Shown: positions 1 through 6,438 of the stretch, piece after piece
Numbering within the stretch: the stretch's first letter is position 1
Layout of the letters: each line of letters opens with the position of its first letter
NCBI GenBank assembly: GCA_046727955.1
Contig: JBKPDO010000085.1
Coordinates: 1-9,171, forward strand
Direction: 5' to 3'
From: DASVXQ01 sp046727955
GTDB taxonomy: Bacteria > Actinomycetota > CALGFH01
DNA: 9,171 nt
Notes under the pieces: model-generated
What the model was told of the DNA's origin: nothing
Databases searched by the model: none
Seen by the model: the letters and a program-made list of their open reading frames with translations, nothing else
Made by a program: the position numbers and the translations under genes

Positions 1-485
1 GGGCCTCCCGTAGCTTCCAGCGCAAGAACAACGATGAGCCAGCCGGTGGGCCGGTGGATGGAGAGCGGGAACGATTGCTGCGCGTCCGTTAGGGATCCAC
101 AGGTGAGATGGCGGCGTTGACGGGGTTGCTCGGGTGACGCGCGTGCGGCTCGGCCGCTTGGCCGGACGAGCGTCGACGGGGCCGTGAGGTGTGGGCTTGG
201 ATATGATCGCTACCTCACCAGCCGGCACACCGCCTTGGCCCAGCCCAGCGGCTTGTCCGCAGAGCCACGTGGCCTGCCGGCCGGACAGCCGCAGCCCGAC
301 GGCGTGGAAGACGAGGCTGTGGTCCCGCCGACCCCCGGCCCGCCGGGCATGAACGCGCCGATCGAGGACTCCATGTTCAGCGTGTTGAAGCCCGCATTCG
401 CCGGATGGTGGCGTAGCGCCGCAGCATCTTTTCGCCCCCGAGATCGTGGCGCTGACGGTTTGCCAGGCGGTGCGGACCGCTGGGG
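1..485. other. Left flank with no convincing gene
   Basis: I see no gene here that I can support. A plus-strand frame opens at GTG 184 and runs to 543, but its last part lies antisense to the permease gene, it is rich in Pro/Gly/Ala/Arg, and I recognise no domain in it. The minus-strand frames across 190-480 contain runs without stops but no recognisable family. The first 92 bases in frame 3 read as a polar, charged tail ending in TAG at 90-92, which could be the last 29 residues of a gene entering from the left. That cannot be tested within the window. Confidence 0.5.
463..483 (-). terminator. Possible hairpin terminator of module 1 operon
   Basis: Two bases after the permease stop codon, the minus strand can fold CCAGCGGT against ACCGCCTGG, giving eight base pairs with one bulged C around a CCGC tetraloop. 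No T-tract follows, so it would have to be a U-poor terminator of the kind proposed for high-GC actinobacteria, or only an mRNA 3'-end stabiliser. The position right after the operon is the main support. Confidence 0.3.
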
Positions 486-1292
486 CTACGCGTCGCGGTG
501 GTTGATCAGGACGAATCCGGTCCCCAAGGCGACCGCCGCGTAGAGGCAGAACACGCCGAACCCGGACCAGGCGCCGAGGGAGACCGAGTCGGGTTGCACG
601 GTGTAGACGCTGGTGCCGGCCTGCATCGGGAGGTAGGGGACGATGGTGTCCTGCCAGGAGTGCGGTAGGAGCGTCATGATGAGCTGCGGCACGAAGAGCG
701 CGCCGAACAGCGCGGCGATCGCGCCGGCGCTGGAGCGGATGATCGCGCCGAGGCCCAGGCCGAACAGTCCGAGCACCGCCAGGTACAGGCCGCCCCCGGT
801 CACCGCCCGGAGCACGCCGGGATCGCCGATCTCCGACCGCAGGCCGTCGCCGGACAGGGACGCCTGGAAGACGAAGTAGGCGGCGAAGCTCGAGAAGATC
901 CCGACGACGAGGGCGGCCGCGGCGAACACGATCGTCTTGGCCGCCAGCATCAGGCGGCGCTGTGGTACGGCGCTGAGGGTGACCCGGATCATGCCCGTGC
1001 GGTATTCGCTGGTGATGACGAGCACCCCCAGCACCCCGAGGGCGATCTGCGACAGGTGCAGGCCGCCCAGGCTGAGCCGTGTCGAATCGATGGTCGCCTT
1101 GTCGTGGGCGCTGAGCCGACTGGGGAGGAGGATGGCCAGCAGCGCCGCCAGCCCGACGTTGAACACCACGGCCGCCAGCAGCGTCCAGAAGGTCGAGCGG
1201 ACCGAGCGGAGCTTGCACAGCTCCGCTCGGAGGATGTCGGCGAAGCGCGACAGCGGGCTGTCGGAGGGCCGCGGGACGGTGATGGCTTGCAT
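486..1292 (-). CDS. ABC-2 type transporter permease, module 1
   Basis: A 268-residue membrane subunit that should pair with the ATPase encoded just upstream to form an ABC-2 exporter or membrane-modifying transporter. About six hydrophobic segments are visible, near residues 36-57, 78-95, 118-143, 166-184, 188-208 and 241-264. A polar loop with SEYRTGMIRVTLSAVPQRR (95-113) follows the second; this loop is typical of ABC-2 permeases in bacitracin/lantibiotic-type systems and probably contacts the ATPase. The N-terminal 35 residues are cytosolic and basic (LRAELCKLRSVRS). The frame stays open upstream to 2243, but that part is antiframe to the ATPase gene. The ATG at 1292 comes 8 bp after the ATPase stop and behind a GTGAGG ribosome site. 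The substrate cannot be told from sequence. Confidence 0.9.
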   Translation of the reverse strand: MQAITVPRPSDSPLSRFADILRAELCKLRSVRSTFWTLLAAVVFNVGLAALLAILLPSRLSAHDKATIDSTRLSLGGLHLSQIALGVLGVLVITSEYRTGMIRVTLSAVPQRRLMLAAKTIVFAAAALVVGIFSSFAAYFVFQASLSGDGLRSEIGDPGVLRAVTGGGLYLAVLGLFGLGLGAIIRSSAGAIAALFGALFVPQLIMTLLPHSWQDTIVPYLPMQAGTSVYTVQPDSVSLGAWSGFGVFCLYAAVALGTGFVLINHRDA

Positions 1293-1300
1293 GGTCGGCC

Positions 1301-2230
1301 TCACTTCCGGCCCGGGGCGAGCGCGCCCTGGGCCGTGCGGTAGTCGCCAGCGTCCCTGGTGAGCTCCATGTACCTGTCCTCCAGCGACGCCTGCTGCGCC
1401 GAGAGCTCCTGCAGCGTGAATCCGTTCGCCCTGGCCAGCTCGCCGACGGCTGCAGCGGTGGTGCCGGTGATGCTGAGCGTGTCGTCGGCCTGGCGGACGA
1501 CCGTGGCGCCCTGTGCCTGCAGCAGCTTGGCCAGGGCGTCGGCCTGGGGCGAGCGGACCCGCACGAAGTTGCCCGAGCCGTTGTTGAGGAGGTCCTGGAT
1601 GGTCGTCTGGGTGATCAGGCGGCCGCGCCCGATGATGATCAGGCGGTCGGCGGTGATCGCCATCTCGCTCATCAGGTGGCTGGAGACCAAGACGGTGCGG
1701 CCCTGGGCGGCCAGCGACTTCAAGAGGTTGCGGATCCACAGGACGCCCTCGGGGTCGAGGCCGTTGACCGGCTCGTCGAACAGCAGCACCCGGGGATCGC
1801 CGAGCAGCGCGGCGGCGATACCCAGGCGCTGTGCCATGCCGAGCGAGAAGCCGCCCGCGCGCTTGCCAGCGACGCGACCCAGCCCGACCAGCTCGAGCAC
1901 CTGGTCGACCCGGGTCCGGCCGATCCCGTTGCTGAGCGCCAGGCACCGGAGGTGGTGGTAGGCGCTGCGCCCGCCGTGGAACGCCTTGGCCTCCAGCAGC
2001 GCGCCGACCTCGAAGAGCGGGCGGCGGTAGGTGGCGTAGGGGCGGCCGTTGACGGTCACCGACCCCGAGGTCGGTGCGTCCAGGCCGAGAATCAGGCGCA
2101 TCGTGGTCGACTTCCCGGCCCCGTTGGGTCCGAGGAATCCCGTGACCTGACCTGGCGGCACGACGAACGACAGGTCGTGGACCGCCAAGGTGGCGCCGTA
2201 GCGCTTGCTGAGGCCGGTTGCCTGGATCAT
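1301..2230 (-). CDS. ABC transporter ATP-binding protein, module 1 (BcrA/lantibiotic-type)
   Basis: A 309-residue cytosolic ATPase that powers the downstream permease. Walker A is GPNGAGKST at 34-42, the signature is SLGMAQR at 129-135, Walker B with the catalytic glutamate is VLLFDEPVNGLDP at 148-160, and the switch histidine is in SSHLMSEM (H185). The stretch VGALLEAKAFHGGRSAYHHL (75-94), with Glu where the usual Q-loop Gln would sit, and the SLGM form of the signature are usual in the bacitracin/lantibiotic-resistance type of actinobacterial ABC ATPase. The C-terminal 100 residues form the regulatory extension of that group, ending in a SLEDRYMELT element. The frame is open upstream to 2404, but there it overlaps the small membrane-protein gene. 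ATG 2230 starts directly on the conserved MIQATGLSKRYG and has a GGAG site 8 bases ahead. The specific drug or peptide is unknown. Confidence 0.92.
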   Translation of the reverse strand: MIQATGLSKRYGATLAVHDLSFVVPPGQVTGFLGPNGAGKSTTMRLILGLDAPTSGSVTVNGRPYATYRRPLFEVGALLEAKAFHGGRSAYHHLRCLALSNGIGRTRVDQVLELVGLGRVAGKRAGGFSLGMAQRLGIAAALLGDPRVLLFDEPVNGLDPEGVLWIRNLLKSLAAQGRTVLVSSHLMSEMAITADRLIIIGRGRLITQTTIQDLLNNGSGNFVRVRSPQADALAKLLQAQGATVVRQADDTLSITGTTAAAVGELARANGFTLQELSAQQASLEDRYMELTRDAGDYRTAQGALAPGRK

Positions 2231-2325
2231 CTGCGGACTCCAATGCTCGATTGGCCAGTTCCGAAGCGAATCAGGGTCGGCGAAGACCTCGCGGGTGTCA
2301 TGAGCAGCCTGCGTTTCGGTCCCGC

Positions 2326-2505
2326 CTAATGGCCACCAGGGCCGAGGGCGCCGGTGAGGTGCAAGGCGAGAAACCCCAGGACCAGCACGATCCCGATGAT
2401 CCACAACAGGGCCGCCACCCGGTGCGACCTGCGGGCGGCCGGTCCACGGTCGGGCGCCACGCCGGCGTCGTCGCCGGTATCGGGGTGGCGAGGCGGGTCA
2501 GCCAT
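2326..2505 (-). CDS. Small single-helix membrane protein, first gene of module 1
   Basis: A 59-residue protein I do not recognise by name. Residues 1-28 are polar and charged, rich in Asp, Pro and Arg. Residues 30-52 form one hydrophobic helix (VAALLWIIGIVLVLGFLALHL), and the end is a short glycine-rich tail with a terminal His. The charge pattern (RRSHR just before the helix) predicts an N-in, C-out orientation. ATG 2505 was chosen because a GAGGAG ribosome site lies 6 bases upstream; an in-frame ATG at 2526 has no such site. It is the first gene after the regulated promoter, 95 bp before the ATPase, so it should be co-transcribed with the exporter. It might be an accessory or stabilising subunit, or a membrane sensor of the transported compound; nothing in the sequence decides this. 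Confidence 0.7.
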   Translation of the reverse strand: MADPPRHPDTGDDAGVAPDRGPAARRSHRVAALLWIIGIVLVLGFLALHLTGALGPGGH

Positions 2506-2511
2506 GCGGAT

Positions 2512-2517
2512 CTCCTC
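2512..2517 (-). promoter_or_regulatory. Ribosome binding site fixing the start of the small membrane protein
   Basis: On the minus strand GAGGAG stands 6 bases before ATG 2505. The upstream in-frame ATG at 2526 lies before this site and so is disfavoured. The leader around it (ACCACGCGTGACC at 2521-2533) recurs with one change at 6405-6417 before the exporter gene of module 2. Confidence 0.65.
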
Positions 2518-2557
2518 TTTGGTCACGCGTGGTTGTCCGGATCTTGATGACGGGCAG

Positions 2558-2588
2558 CAGTTTACCAGACACTATGTCGCTAGCGACT
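2558..2588 (-). promoter_or_regulatory. Module 1 leftward promoter with putative TetR operator
   Basis: On the minus strand a TAAACT -10 box occupies 2559-2564, giving a predicted transcript start near 2552 and a leader of about 47 bases. The -35 region 18 bases upstream (AGTCGC, 2583-2588) is poor, so the promoter may be weak. Inside the spacer lies the dyad GACA-cta-TGTC (2568-2578), placed where a bound repressor would block RNA polymerase. Bases 2558-2578 recur at 6439-6459 with one mismatch. The divergent TetR gene is the obvious candidate to bind here. The operator role is inferred from position and duplication. Confidence 0.6.
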
Positions 2589-2603
2589 CAGAGCGTCTTG
2601 CAA

Positions 2604-2641
2604 TCGACGGCATGTATGACGCCGCGTATACTGGCGTCGTG
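2604..2641 (+). promoter_or_regulatory. Leaderless promoter of the TetR gene with flanking dyad
   Basis: A -10 box TATACT (2627-2632) is preceded 17 bases upstream by a -35-like TCGACG (2604-2609). Six bases after the -10 box comes GTG at 2639-2641, the start codon expected from the protein. Transcription would begin at or next to that G, giving a leaderless mRNA, common in actinobacteria. The -10 box sits in the loop of an inverted repeat, GACGCC (2618-2623) and GGCGTC (2633-2638), which could be a second operator used for autoregulation. Confidence 0.55.
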
Positions 2642-3274
2642 CCGAAGCTGTGGAACCAAACCATCGAGGCGCACCGCGCGGCGGTGCGCGAGGCGACCCT
2701 GGACACCACCGCGGCGCTGGTGGCCGAGCACGGGCTGGCGTCGGTGACGATGTCGCAGATCGCTGCCGAGACCGGCATCGGACGGGCGACGCTGTACAAG
2801 TACTTCGCCGACGTCGAAGCGATCCTGCTCGCCTGGCACCAACGGCAGATCGCCCGCCACCTCGACTATCTCGCCGAAGTCCGAGACCACGCCGGAGGCG
2901 GCGCCGGCGGGCGGCTCCAAGCCGTGCTGGAGGCCTACGCGCTCATCCGCCACGAGCACCCTGACACCGAACTGGCGGCACTCCTGCATCAAGCTGAGCA
3001 CGTCGCCCGAGCGCAGCAGCAGCTGCACCATTTCATCCAAGACCTGCTGACCGAGGCCGCACAGACCGGCGACGTCCGCGACGACGTCGCGCCGTCCGAG
3101 CTTGCCAGCTACTGCCTGCACGCCGCCGCGGCCGCCAGCAGCCTGCCGTCCAAAGCCGCGGTCCACCGGCTCGTCCAGGTCATTCTCACGGGCCTGCGAC
3201 CGACTCCGCCCGCCAGCCAGGTCGACGCCGCACCGCCTCGACATCGTCGGGTCGCCCACGAGCGCTTACCGTGA
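2639..3274 (+). CDS. TetR/AcrR-family transcriptional regulator
   Basis: A 211-residue DNA-binding repressor. The N-terminal TetR_N domain covers about residues 12-60. Its helix-turn-helix is MSQIAAETGIGRATLYKYF (38-56), ending in the LYKYF recognition-helix motif of the family. Residues from about 70 to 185 form the variable helical ligand-binding and dimerisation domain, rich in Ala, His and Gln, followed by a proline-rich tail. The frame is open upstream to 2354 with an ATG at 2612. GTG 2639 is preferred because it begins MPKLWNQTIEAHR, the usual start of this subgroup as I remember it, and because a -10 box lies 6 bases ahead. It diverges from the module 1 exporter genes and likely represses them, releasing DNA when it binds the exported compound. 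The copy of the operator before module 2, which has no intact TetR, suggests this protein also controls that operon. Confidence 0.9.
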   Translation: MPKLWNQTIEAHRAAVREATLDTTAALVAEHGLASVTMSQIAAETGIGRATLYKYFADVEAILLAWHQRQIARHLDYLAEVRDHAGGGAGGRLQAVLEAYALIRHEHPDTELAALLHQAEHVARAQQQLHHFIQDLLTEAAQTGDVRDDVAPSELASYCLHAAAAASSLPSKAAVHRLVQVILTGLRPTPPASQVDAAPPRHRRVAHERLP

Positions 3275-3287
3275 GCGCCGAGGGCTG

Positions 3288-3566
3288 ATGACGGCTCGCC
3301 CGGCTCCCGCCGATCCAGCTCGCAGGCGCTACCAGCTGCTGGCGCCGATCTATGACTGGACCAGCGGCGAACGGCCCCTGTATGCCGCAGCGCGAGCGAT
3401 CGAGCTGCTGCGACTGCGTCCGGGCGCGACCGTGGTGGAGCGCGACACCGACGATCGCACCCTGGAGCGCTTCACCTATGGCGACGTTGCGCTCGCCGCG
3501 GGAACCCAAAGACGGCCGGAACGGGCGCGGCGGCCAGCTGATGCGTGGTCCGTGCCACCTCCCTGA
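3288..3566 (+). pseudogene. SAM methyltransferase gene with internal deletion
   Basis: A 92-codon reading frame 13 bp after the TetR stop. Residues 14-50 (RYQLLAPIYDWTSGERPLYAAAR, then IELLRLRPGATVV) match the N-terminus of class I SAM-dependent methyltransferases up to the first strand of the Rossmann fold. The next residues should be the glycine motif D-x-G-C-G-x-G. Instead the frame passes straight into ERDTDDRTLERFTYGDVALAAGT (51-73), which resembles the C-terminal strand region of the same family. The SAM site and roughly 100 or more central residues are therefore missing, and the remaining 19 residues look random. ATG 3288 is used for lack of a better start. The frame is open, so a short peptide could still be made, but not an enzyme. 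The family assignment rests on motif memory; a search should confirm it. Confidence 0.6.
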
Positions 3567-3675
3567 CCCCGGGCCGGCGCCCTATCACCGCCTCGACGAC
3601 CGCCTTCTCCGAGGCGCGCAGCATCCCGCTCGACTCGAGGACCACCGTCGCCCTCGCCCTTCGTGGCCTGGTCAT
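3565..3675 (-). pseudogene. N-terminal fragment of a heavy-metal P-type ATPase (HMA-like domain)
   Basis: Read on the minus strand from ATG 3675, the first 37 codons give TVVLESSGMLRASEKAVVEA followed by VIGRRPGV. This resembles the start of actinobacterial cation-transporting P-type ATPases, where a metal-binding-like domain begins with an SGM motif and continues into RRPGV. In this subgroup the Cys-x-x-Cys pair is absent, as here. After about 3565 the similarity stops and the frame runs on into sequence antisense to the methyltransferase relic. Nothing of the transmembrane or phosphorylation domains is present, so this is a truncated scrap, presumably carried in by rearrangement. It begins inside the stop region of the intact methyltransferase gene (3672), overlapping by 4 bp. 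The assignment is from recognition and is moderate. Confidence 0.45.
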
Positions 3676-4352
3676 GCGCTGCCCGCCCCAGCAGGACCCA
3701 CCGCCTTGCGAGCGGTGGCGATGAACAGGCTCCCACCGTTGAACTCGTCCACGGCCACCTCATCGAAGGCTCGCTCCAGGTCTCGAACGAGATCCTTCTC
3801 GACGTCGGCGTTGTACACATACCTGAACAATGGTTTGAGCGCCGGGTTGAGCATCCGGCCCCGGCCGCCAAGCGGCCCAGGGCGGCCGTCGAGAACCACG
3901 AAGCGGCCGCCGCCCTTCAGCGCGGCCAGAACCCGGGCGATCGCTGCCTGATGATCCGGGATCACGCTGAGGCCAAGGATGCACAGGGCCGCGTCGAACG
4001 ACTCCGCAGGTAGCTCGGTCCGCGCGGCGTCGCCCTGGACGAACTCGACGTTGTGCCAGTCCTCGCCTCGAGCGCGCTCCCGGGCCGCTGCGAGCATTTC
4101 CTGGCTGTAGTCGAGCGCGGTGAGCCTTCCCGAGGTGCCGATCGCCCGCTCCAGCAGCGGGAAGTTGACCCCGGGACCGCAGGCCAGCTCGAGCACCGCC
4201 TCCCCGCCTTTTAGCCCAAGAGCCTCAACCGCCGTGCGGCGGATCTCCGCCCGCCGGCCGAAGAAGATGGGCCAGTCGCCCGCCCAGTACAGGCGGGGGT
4301 GTCGGCCCCAAAAGCCGTAGATGCGCCGGCCGTCTGCGAGGTCAAACGGCAT
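3672..4352 (-). CDS. Class I SAM-dependent methyltransferase, last gene of module 2
   Basis: An intact 226-residue methyltransferase of the UbiE/Methyltransf_11 type. Motif I is VLELACGPGVNF (53-64), where SAM binds. Asp81 in LTALDYSQEML is the acidic residue expected to hold the SAM ribose. VQGDAA (105-110) is the adenine-contact motif, FDAALCILGLSVIPD (119-133) is motif IV with the following strand, and LKGGGRFVVLDGRPGP (145-160) is the motif VI region. The N-terminal RRIYGFWGRHPRLYW segment resembles phospholipid or small-molecule methyltransferases. ATG 4352 has GGAGGAG about 7 bases upstream. It follows the permease after 39 bp and should be co-transcribed with the exporter. It could modify the exported compound, a self-resistance target, or a lipid; the methyl acceptor cannot be read from sequence. 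Confidence 0.88.
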   Translation of the reverse strand: MPFDLADGRRIYGFWGRHPRLYWAGDWPIFFGRRAEIRRTAVEALGLKGGEAVLELACGPGVNFPLLERAIGTSGRLTALDYSQEMLAAARERARGEDWHNVEFVQGDAARTELPAESFDAALCILGLSVIPDHQAAIARVLAALKGGGRFVVLDGRPGPLGGRGRMLNPALKPLFRYVYNADVEKDLVRDLERAFDEVAVDEFNGGSLFIATARKAVGPAGAGSA

Positions 4353-4391
4353 GACCAGGCTCCTCCACGCCCTTGTTGGTCGGTACCACTG

Positions 4392-5177
4392 TCACTTCGT
4401 CCTTGCTCGGAACGCGGCGACCGCTGCCGGGACGAGGATGAGTGCGGCCACGCCCAAGGCGAGCAGCGCCCGCGCGTCCTGCCCCCAGTCGTTGCCGATG
4501 CTCATCAGCCGCTGGCCGGTCTCGATCACGTAGGCCGCGGGGTTGCCGGTGGCAACCGTCTGCAGCCAGCTTGGCAGGAGCGGCTTGGGGAAGAAGGCCG
4601 GGGTGAGGAACAGCGCCGGCAGCGTCAGGAACAGGCCCGCGGCCATGGTCAGCTCGGAGTTGCGAGTGCGCAGCGCAATGAGGTTCGAAAGGCCGGCCCA
4701 GACAACACCGAACAGCGTGGCGTAGCCGAGCAGCGCGAGCGCGCCGAGCCAGCCGGTCTGCGGCCGCGCTCCCATCAGCACCGCGATGCCAAGGATGATC
4801 GTGCCCTGCAGCAGCATCGTGATCGCGTCGGCGATCACCCGCCCGAGCAGGATGCTGGTGCGTCGGATCGGGCTGGTCAGGAGCTTGTCCATCATGCCGG
4901 TGTCGATGTCGGTGACGGTGGCCAATCCCGACTGCAGCGCGGTGAACAGCATCGACAGCACGACCGTGCCGGGGAGGAAGAACTCGAGATAGGAGTCGTA
5001 GCCCAGGCTCCTGAACTGCTGGGTGTCCGCCAGGCCGCGGAAGATCTGTGAGAACAGCACTAGCCAGAGCACCGGCTGCAGCAGCGAGGCCACAACCAGC
5101 ATGGGGGTGCGGAGGTCCCGGGTGACGTTGCGCGCGCCAAGCGCTGCGGGCGTGGGCAACCTCAGGTCACGACGCAT
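4392..5177 (-). CDS. ABC-2 permease, DrrB-like, module 2
   Basis: A 261-residue inner-membrane subunit of a daunorubicin-resistance-type drug exporter. About six transmembrane segments lie near residues 26-46, 64-86, 111-135, 143-167, 177-197 and 236-256. Family landmarks are the cytosolic loop TDIDTGMMDKLLTSPIRR (89-106) after segment two, which couples to the ATPase, and the periplasmic-side re-entrant part FLTPAFFPKPLLPSWLQ (190-206) with the following GNPAAYVIE. ATG 5177 lies inside the end of the ATPase gene (11-bp overlap) and has AAGGAG 5 bases upstream, a layout typical of translationally coupled DrrA-DrrB pairs. Length matches the usual 250-290 residues. The substrate is unknown; an antibiotic-like lipophilic compound is the family norm. 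Confidence 0.92.
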   Translation of the reverse strand: MRRDLRLPTPAALGARNVTRDLRTPMLVVASLLQPVLWLVLFSQIFRGLADTQQFRSLGYDSYLEFFLPGTVVLSMLFTALQSGLATVTDIDTGMMDKLLTSPIRRTSILLGRVIADAITMLLQGTIILGIAVLMGARPQTGWLGALALLGYATLFGVVWAGLSNLIALRTRNSELTMAAGLFLTLPALFLTPAFFPKPLLPSWLQTVATGNPAAYVIETGQRLMSIGNDWGQDARALLALGVAALILVPAAVAAFRARTK

Positions 5178-6390
5178 GACGTCTCCTTCCGTGCGCGGCG
5201 CCGAACATGCTGCTGACGGCGCCCTTGACCTTGGCCTCGGCGCGTGGACGCGCTCCGGTGTAGCGCAGGAACACGTCGTCCAGGGATGCCTGCGCCTGCT
5301 CGAGCGATGCCACCTGGATCCCGTCGGCCTCTAGCAGCCGCAGGACCGGCGGCACGCTGGCGCGCGCGTCGTCGACGTAGACGACCAACACAAGCGCATC
5401 GCCGGAGGGTCCGGGCTGCACGCGGGTGACGTCCGGGTAGGAGGCCAGCGCTCGCGCCGCCCGCGCCACGCTCGCCTCCTCGACGAAGGTGAGCGTCAGG
5501 CGGCCCCCGCCCACTTCCTGCTTGAGGGCCGGTGGCGTTCCCACCGTGACCAGGTGGCCGTCGTCGAGGATGGCGACCCGGTCGCAGGCGCGGTCGGCCT
5601 CCTCCAGGTACTGGGTCGTCAGGAACACGGTGGTTCCTTGCTGGCTGCGTTCCCGCAGCTGCGCCCACAGGGCGTTGCGGGACTGCGGGTCCAGCCCGAT
5701 CGTCGGCTCGTCCAGGAACAGCACCGACGGACGGGCCACCAGCGCCTGGGCCAGATCCAGACGGCGCCGAAGTCCCCCCGACAGCCGGCCGGCCCGAACC
5801 TTCGCCACCTCGCCAAGCGAGAAGGCCTCCAGCAGCTCGGCGGATCGGCTCCATGACTGGTCGTATCGAAGCCCGTGGACGAACCCGCTCATCGCCAGGT
5901 TCTCCGAGGCGGTCAGGTCGTCGTCCACGCCGACGGACTGGCCCGCGTAGCCGATCACCTGCCGCACCCGGTGTGGCTCTCGATCCGTGTCGAACCCGCC
6001 GACCCGGGCGGTGCCCCGGGTCTTGCGGAGCAGCGTGACCAGGATCCGGACCGTGGTGGTCTTGCCCGAGCCGTTGGGCCCGAGGAAGCCGAAGATCTCC
6101 CCTTGGGCGACGGCGAAGGAGACCCCCGCCAGGGCGGTCTTGCCGCCGCGGTACACCTTGGCGAGGTCCTCGACCTGGATTGCGGGATCGTGTCGGCTCG
6201 CGGCGGTCATGGTCTGATCCCCGGGCCGGCGGCGTGCACTGCGGTCTGGCCGGCGCGGTGGTTCGCCTGCGACCGTGCCGACGGCCGCGTCGGCGAGGTG
6301 ATCGCTGCTGCCTGGCGCACCGTGCGCTGCTGGGGCTGCGTGTGTCGTCCGTCGCGGGTCAGGTCCCGCGGCTGGTCCATCGACGGCCAT
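5167..6390 (-). CDS. DrrA-like ABC transporter ATP-binding protein, module 2
   Basis: The ATPase subunit of a daunorubicin-resistance-type exporter. Numbered from the conserved start at 6210 (347 aa), Walker A is GPNGSGKTT at 44-52, the Q-loop Gln is in YAGQS (Gln91), the signature is LSGGLRRR at 143-150, and Walker B is VLFLDEPTIGLDP at 163-175. The switch region reads TTQYLEEAD with Gln instead of His, normal for DrrA. The C-terminal extension ends with SLDDVFLRYTG, the DrrA-family element contacting DrrB. Two starts are possible. ATG 6390 has a perfect AGGAGG 7 bases upstream and lies about 43 bases after the predicted transcript start, giving 407 residues with a 60-residue disordered, Arg/Pro/Ala-rich N-terminus. 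ATG 6210 gives the usual family length but has only a weak GGGGA site. I report 6390 and flag 6210. An upstream ATG at 6453 precedes the predicted transcript start and is excluded. Confidence 0.88.
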   Translation of the reverse strand: MAVDGPAAGPDPRRTTHAAPAAHGAPGSSDHLADAAVGTVAGEPPRRPDRSARRRPGDQTMTAASRHDPAIQVEDLAKVYRGGKTALAGVSFAVAQGEIFGFLGPNGSGKTTTVRILVTLLRKTRGTARVGGFDTDREPHRVRQVIGYAGQSVGVDDDLTASENLAMSGFVHGLRYDQSWSRSAELLEAFSLGEVAKVRAGRLSGGLRRRLDLAQALVARPSVLFLDEPTIGLDPQSRNALWAQLRERSQQGTTVFLTTQYLEEADRACDRVAILDDGHLVTVGTPPALKQEVGGGRLTLTFVEEASVARAARALASYPDVTRVQPGPSGDALVLVVYVDDARASVPPVLRLLEADGIQVASLEQAQASLDDVFLRYTGARPRAEAKVKGAVSSMFGAAHGRRRHAS

Positions 6391-6397
6391 GGCTTGT

Positions 6398-6403
6398 CCT
6401 CCT
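6398..6403 (-). promoter_or_regulatory. Strong ribosome binding site of module 2
   Basis: AGGAGG on the minus strand stands 7 bases before ATG 6390, in the same position relative to the promoter as the site in front of the small membrane protein of module 1. It argues that translation starts at 6390 and not only at the family-conserved ATG 6210. Confidence 0.7.
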
Positions 6404-6438
6404 GGGTCGCGCGTGGTGGTCGAGGCTTCCACGCGGCA

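Noticed and set aside
184..543. Plus-strand reading frame of 119 codons from GTG 184
   Set aside because: No ribosome site, no domain, odd composition, and its last 58 bases are antisense to the permease gene. Long chance frames are expected at this GC content.
1293..2243. Upstream extension of the permease frame (317 extra codons)
   Set aside because: It is the minus-strand ATPase gene read in another frame, Arg/Pro/Gly-rich and without hydrophobic segments. The permease has its own ribosome site at 1292.
2588..3259. 223-codon minus-strand frame opposite the TetR gene
   Set aside because: Antisense to the clear TetR helix-turn-helix gene; no motif, and it runs through the divergent promoter.
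4299..5051. 250-codon plus-strand frame across the permease and methyltransferase
   Set aside because: Antisense to two well-supported genes and composed mainly of Arg, Gln, Glu and Gly, a typical high-GC shadow.
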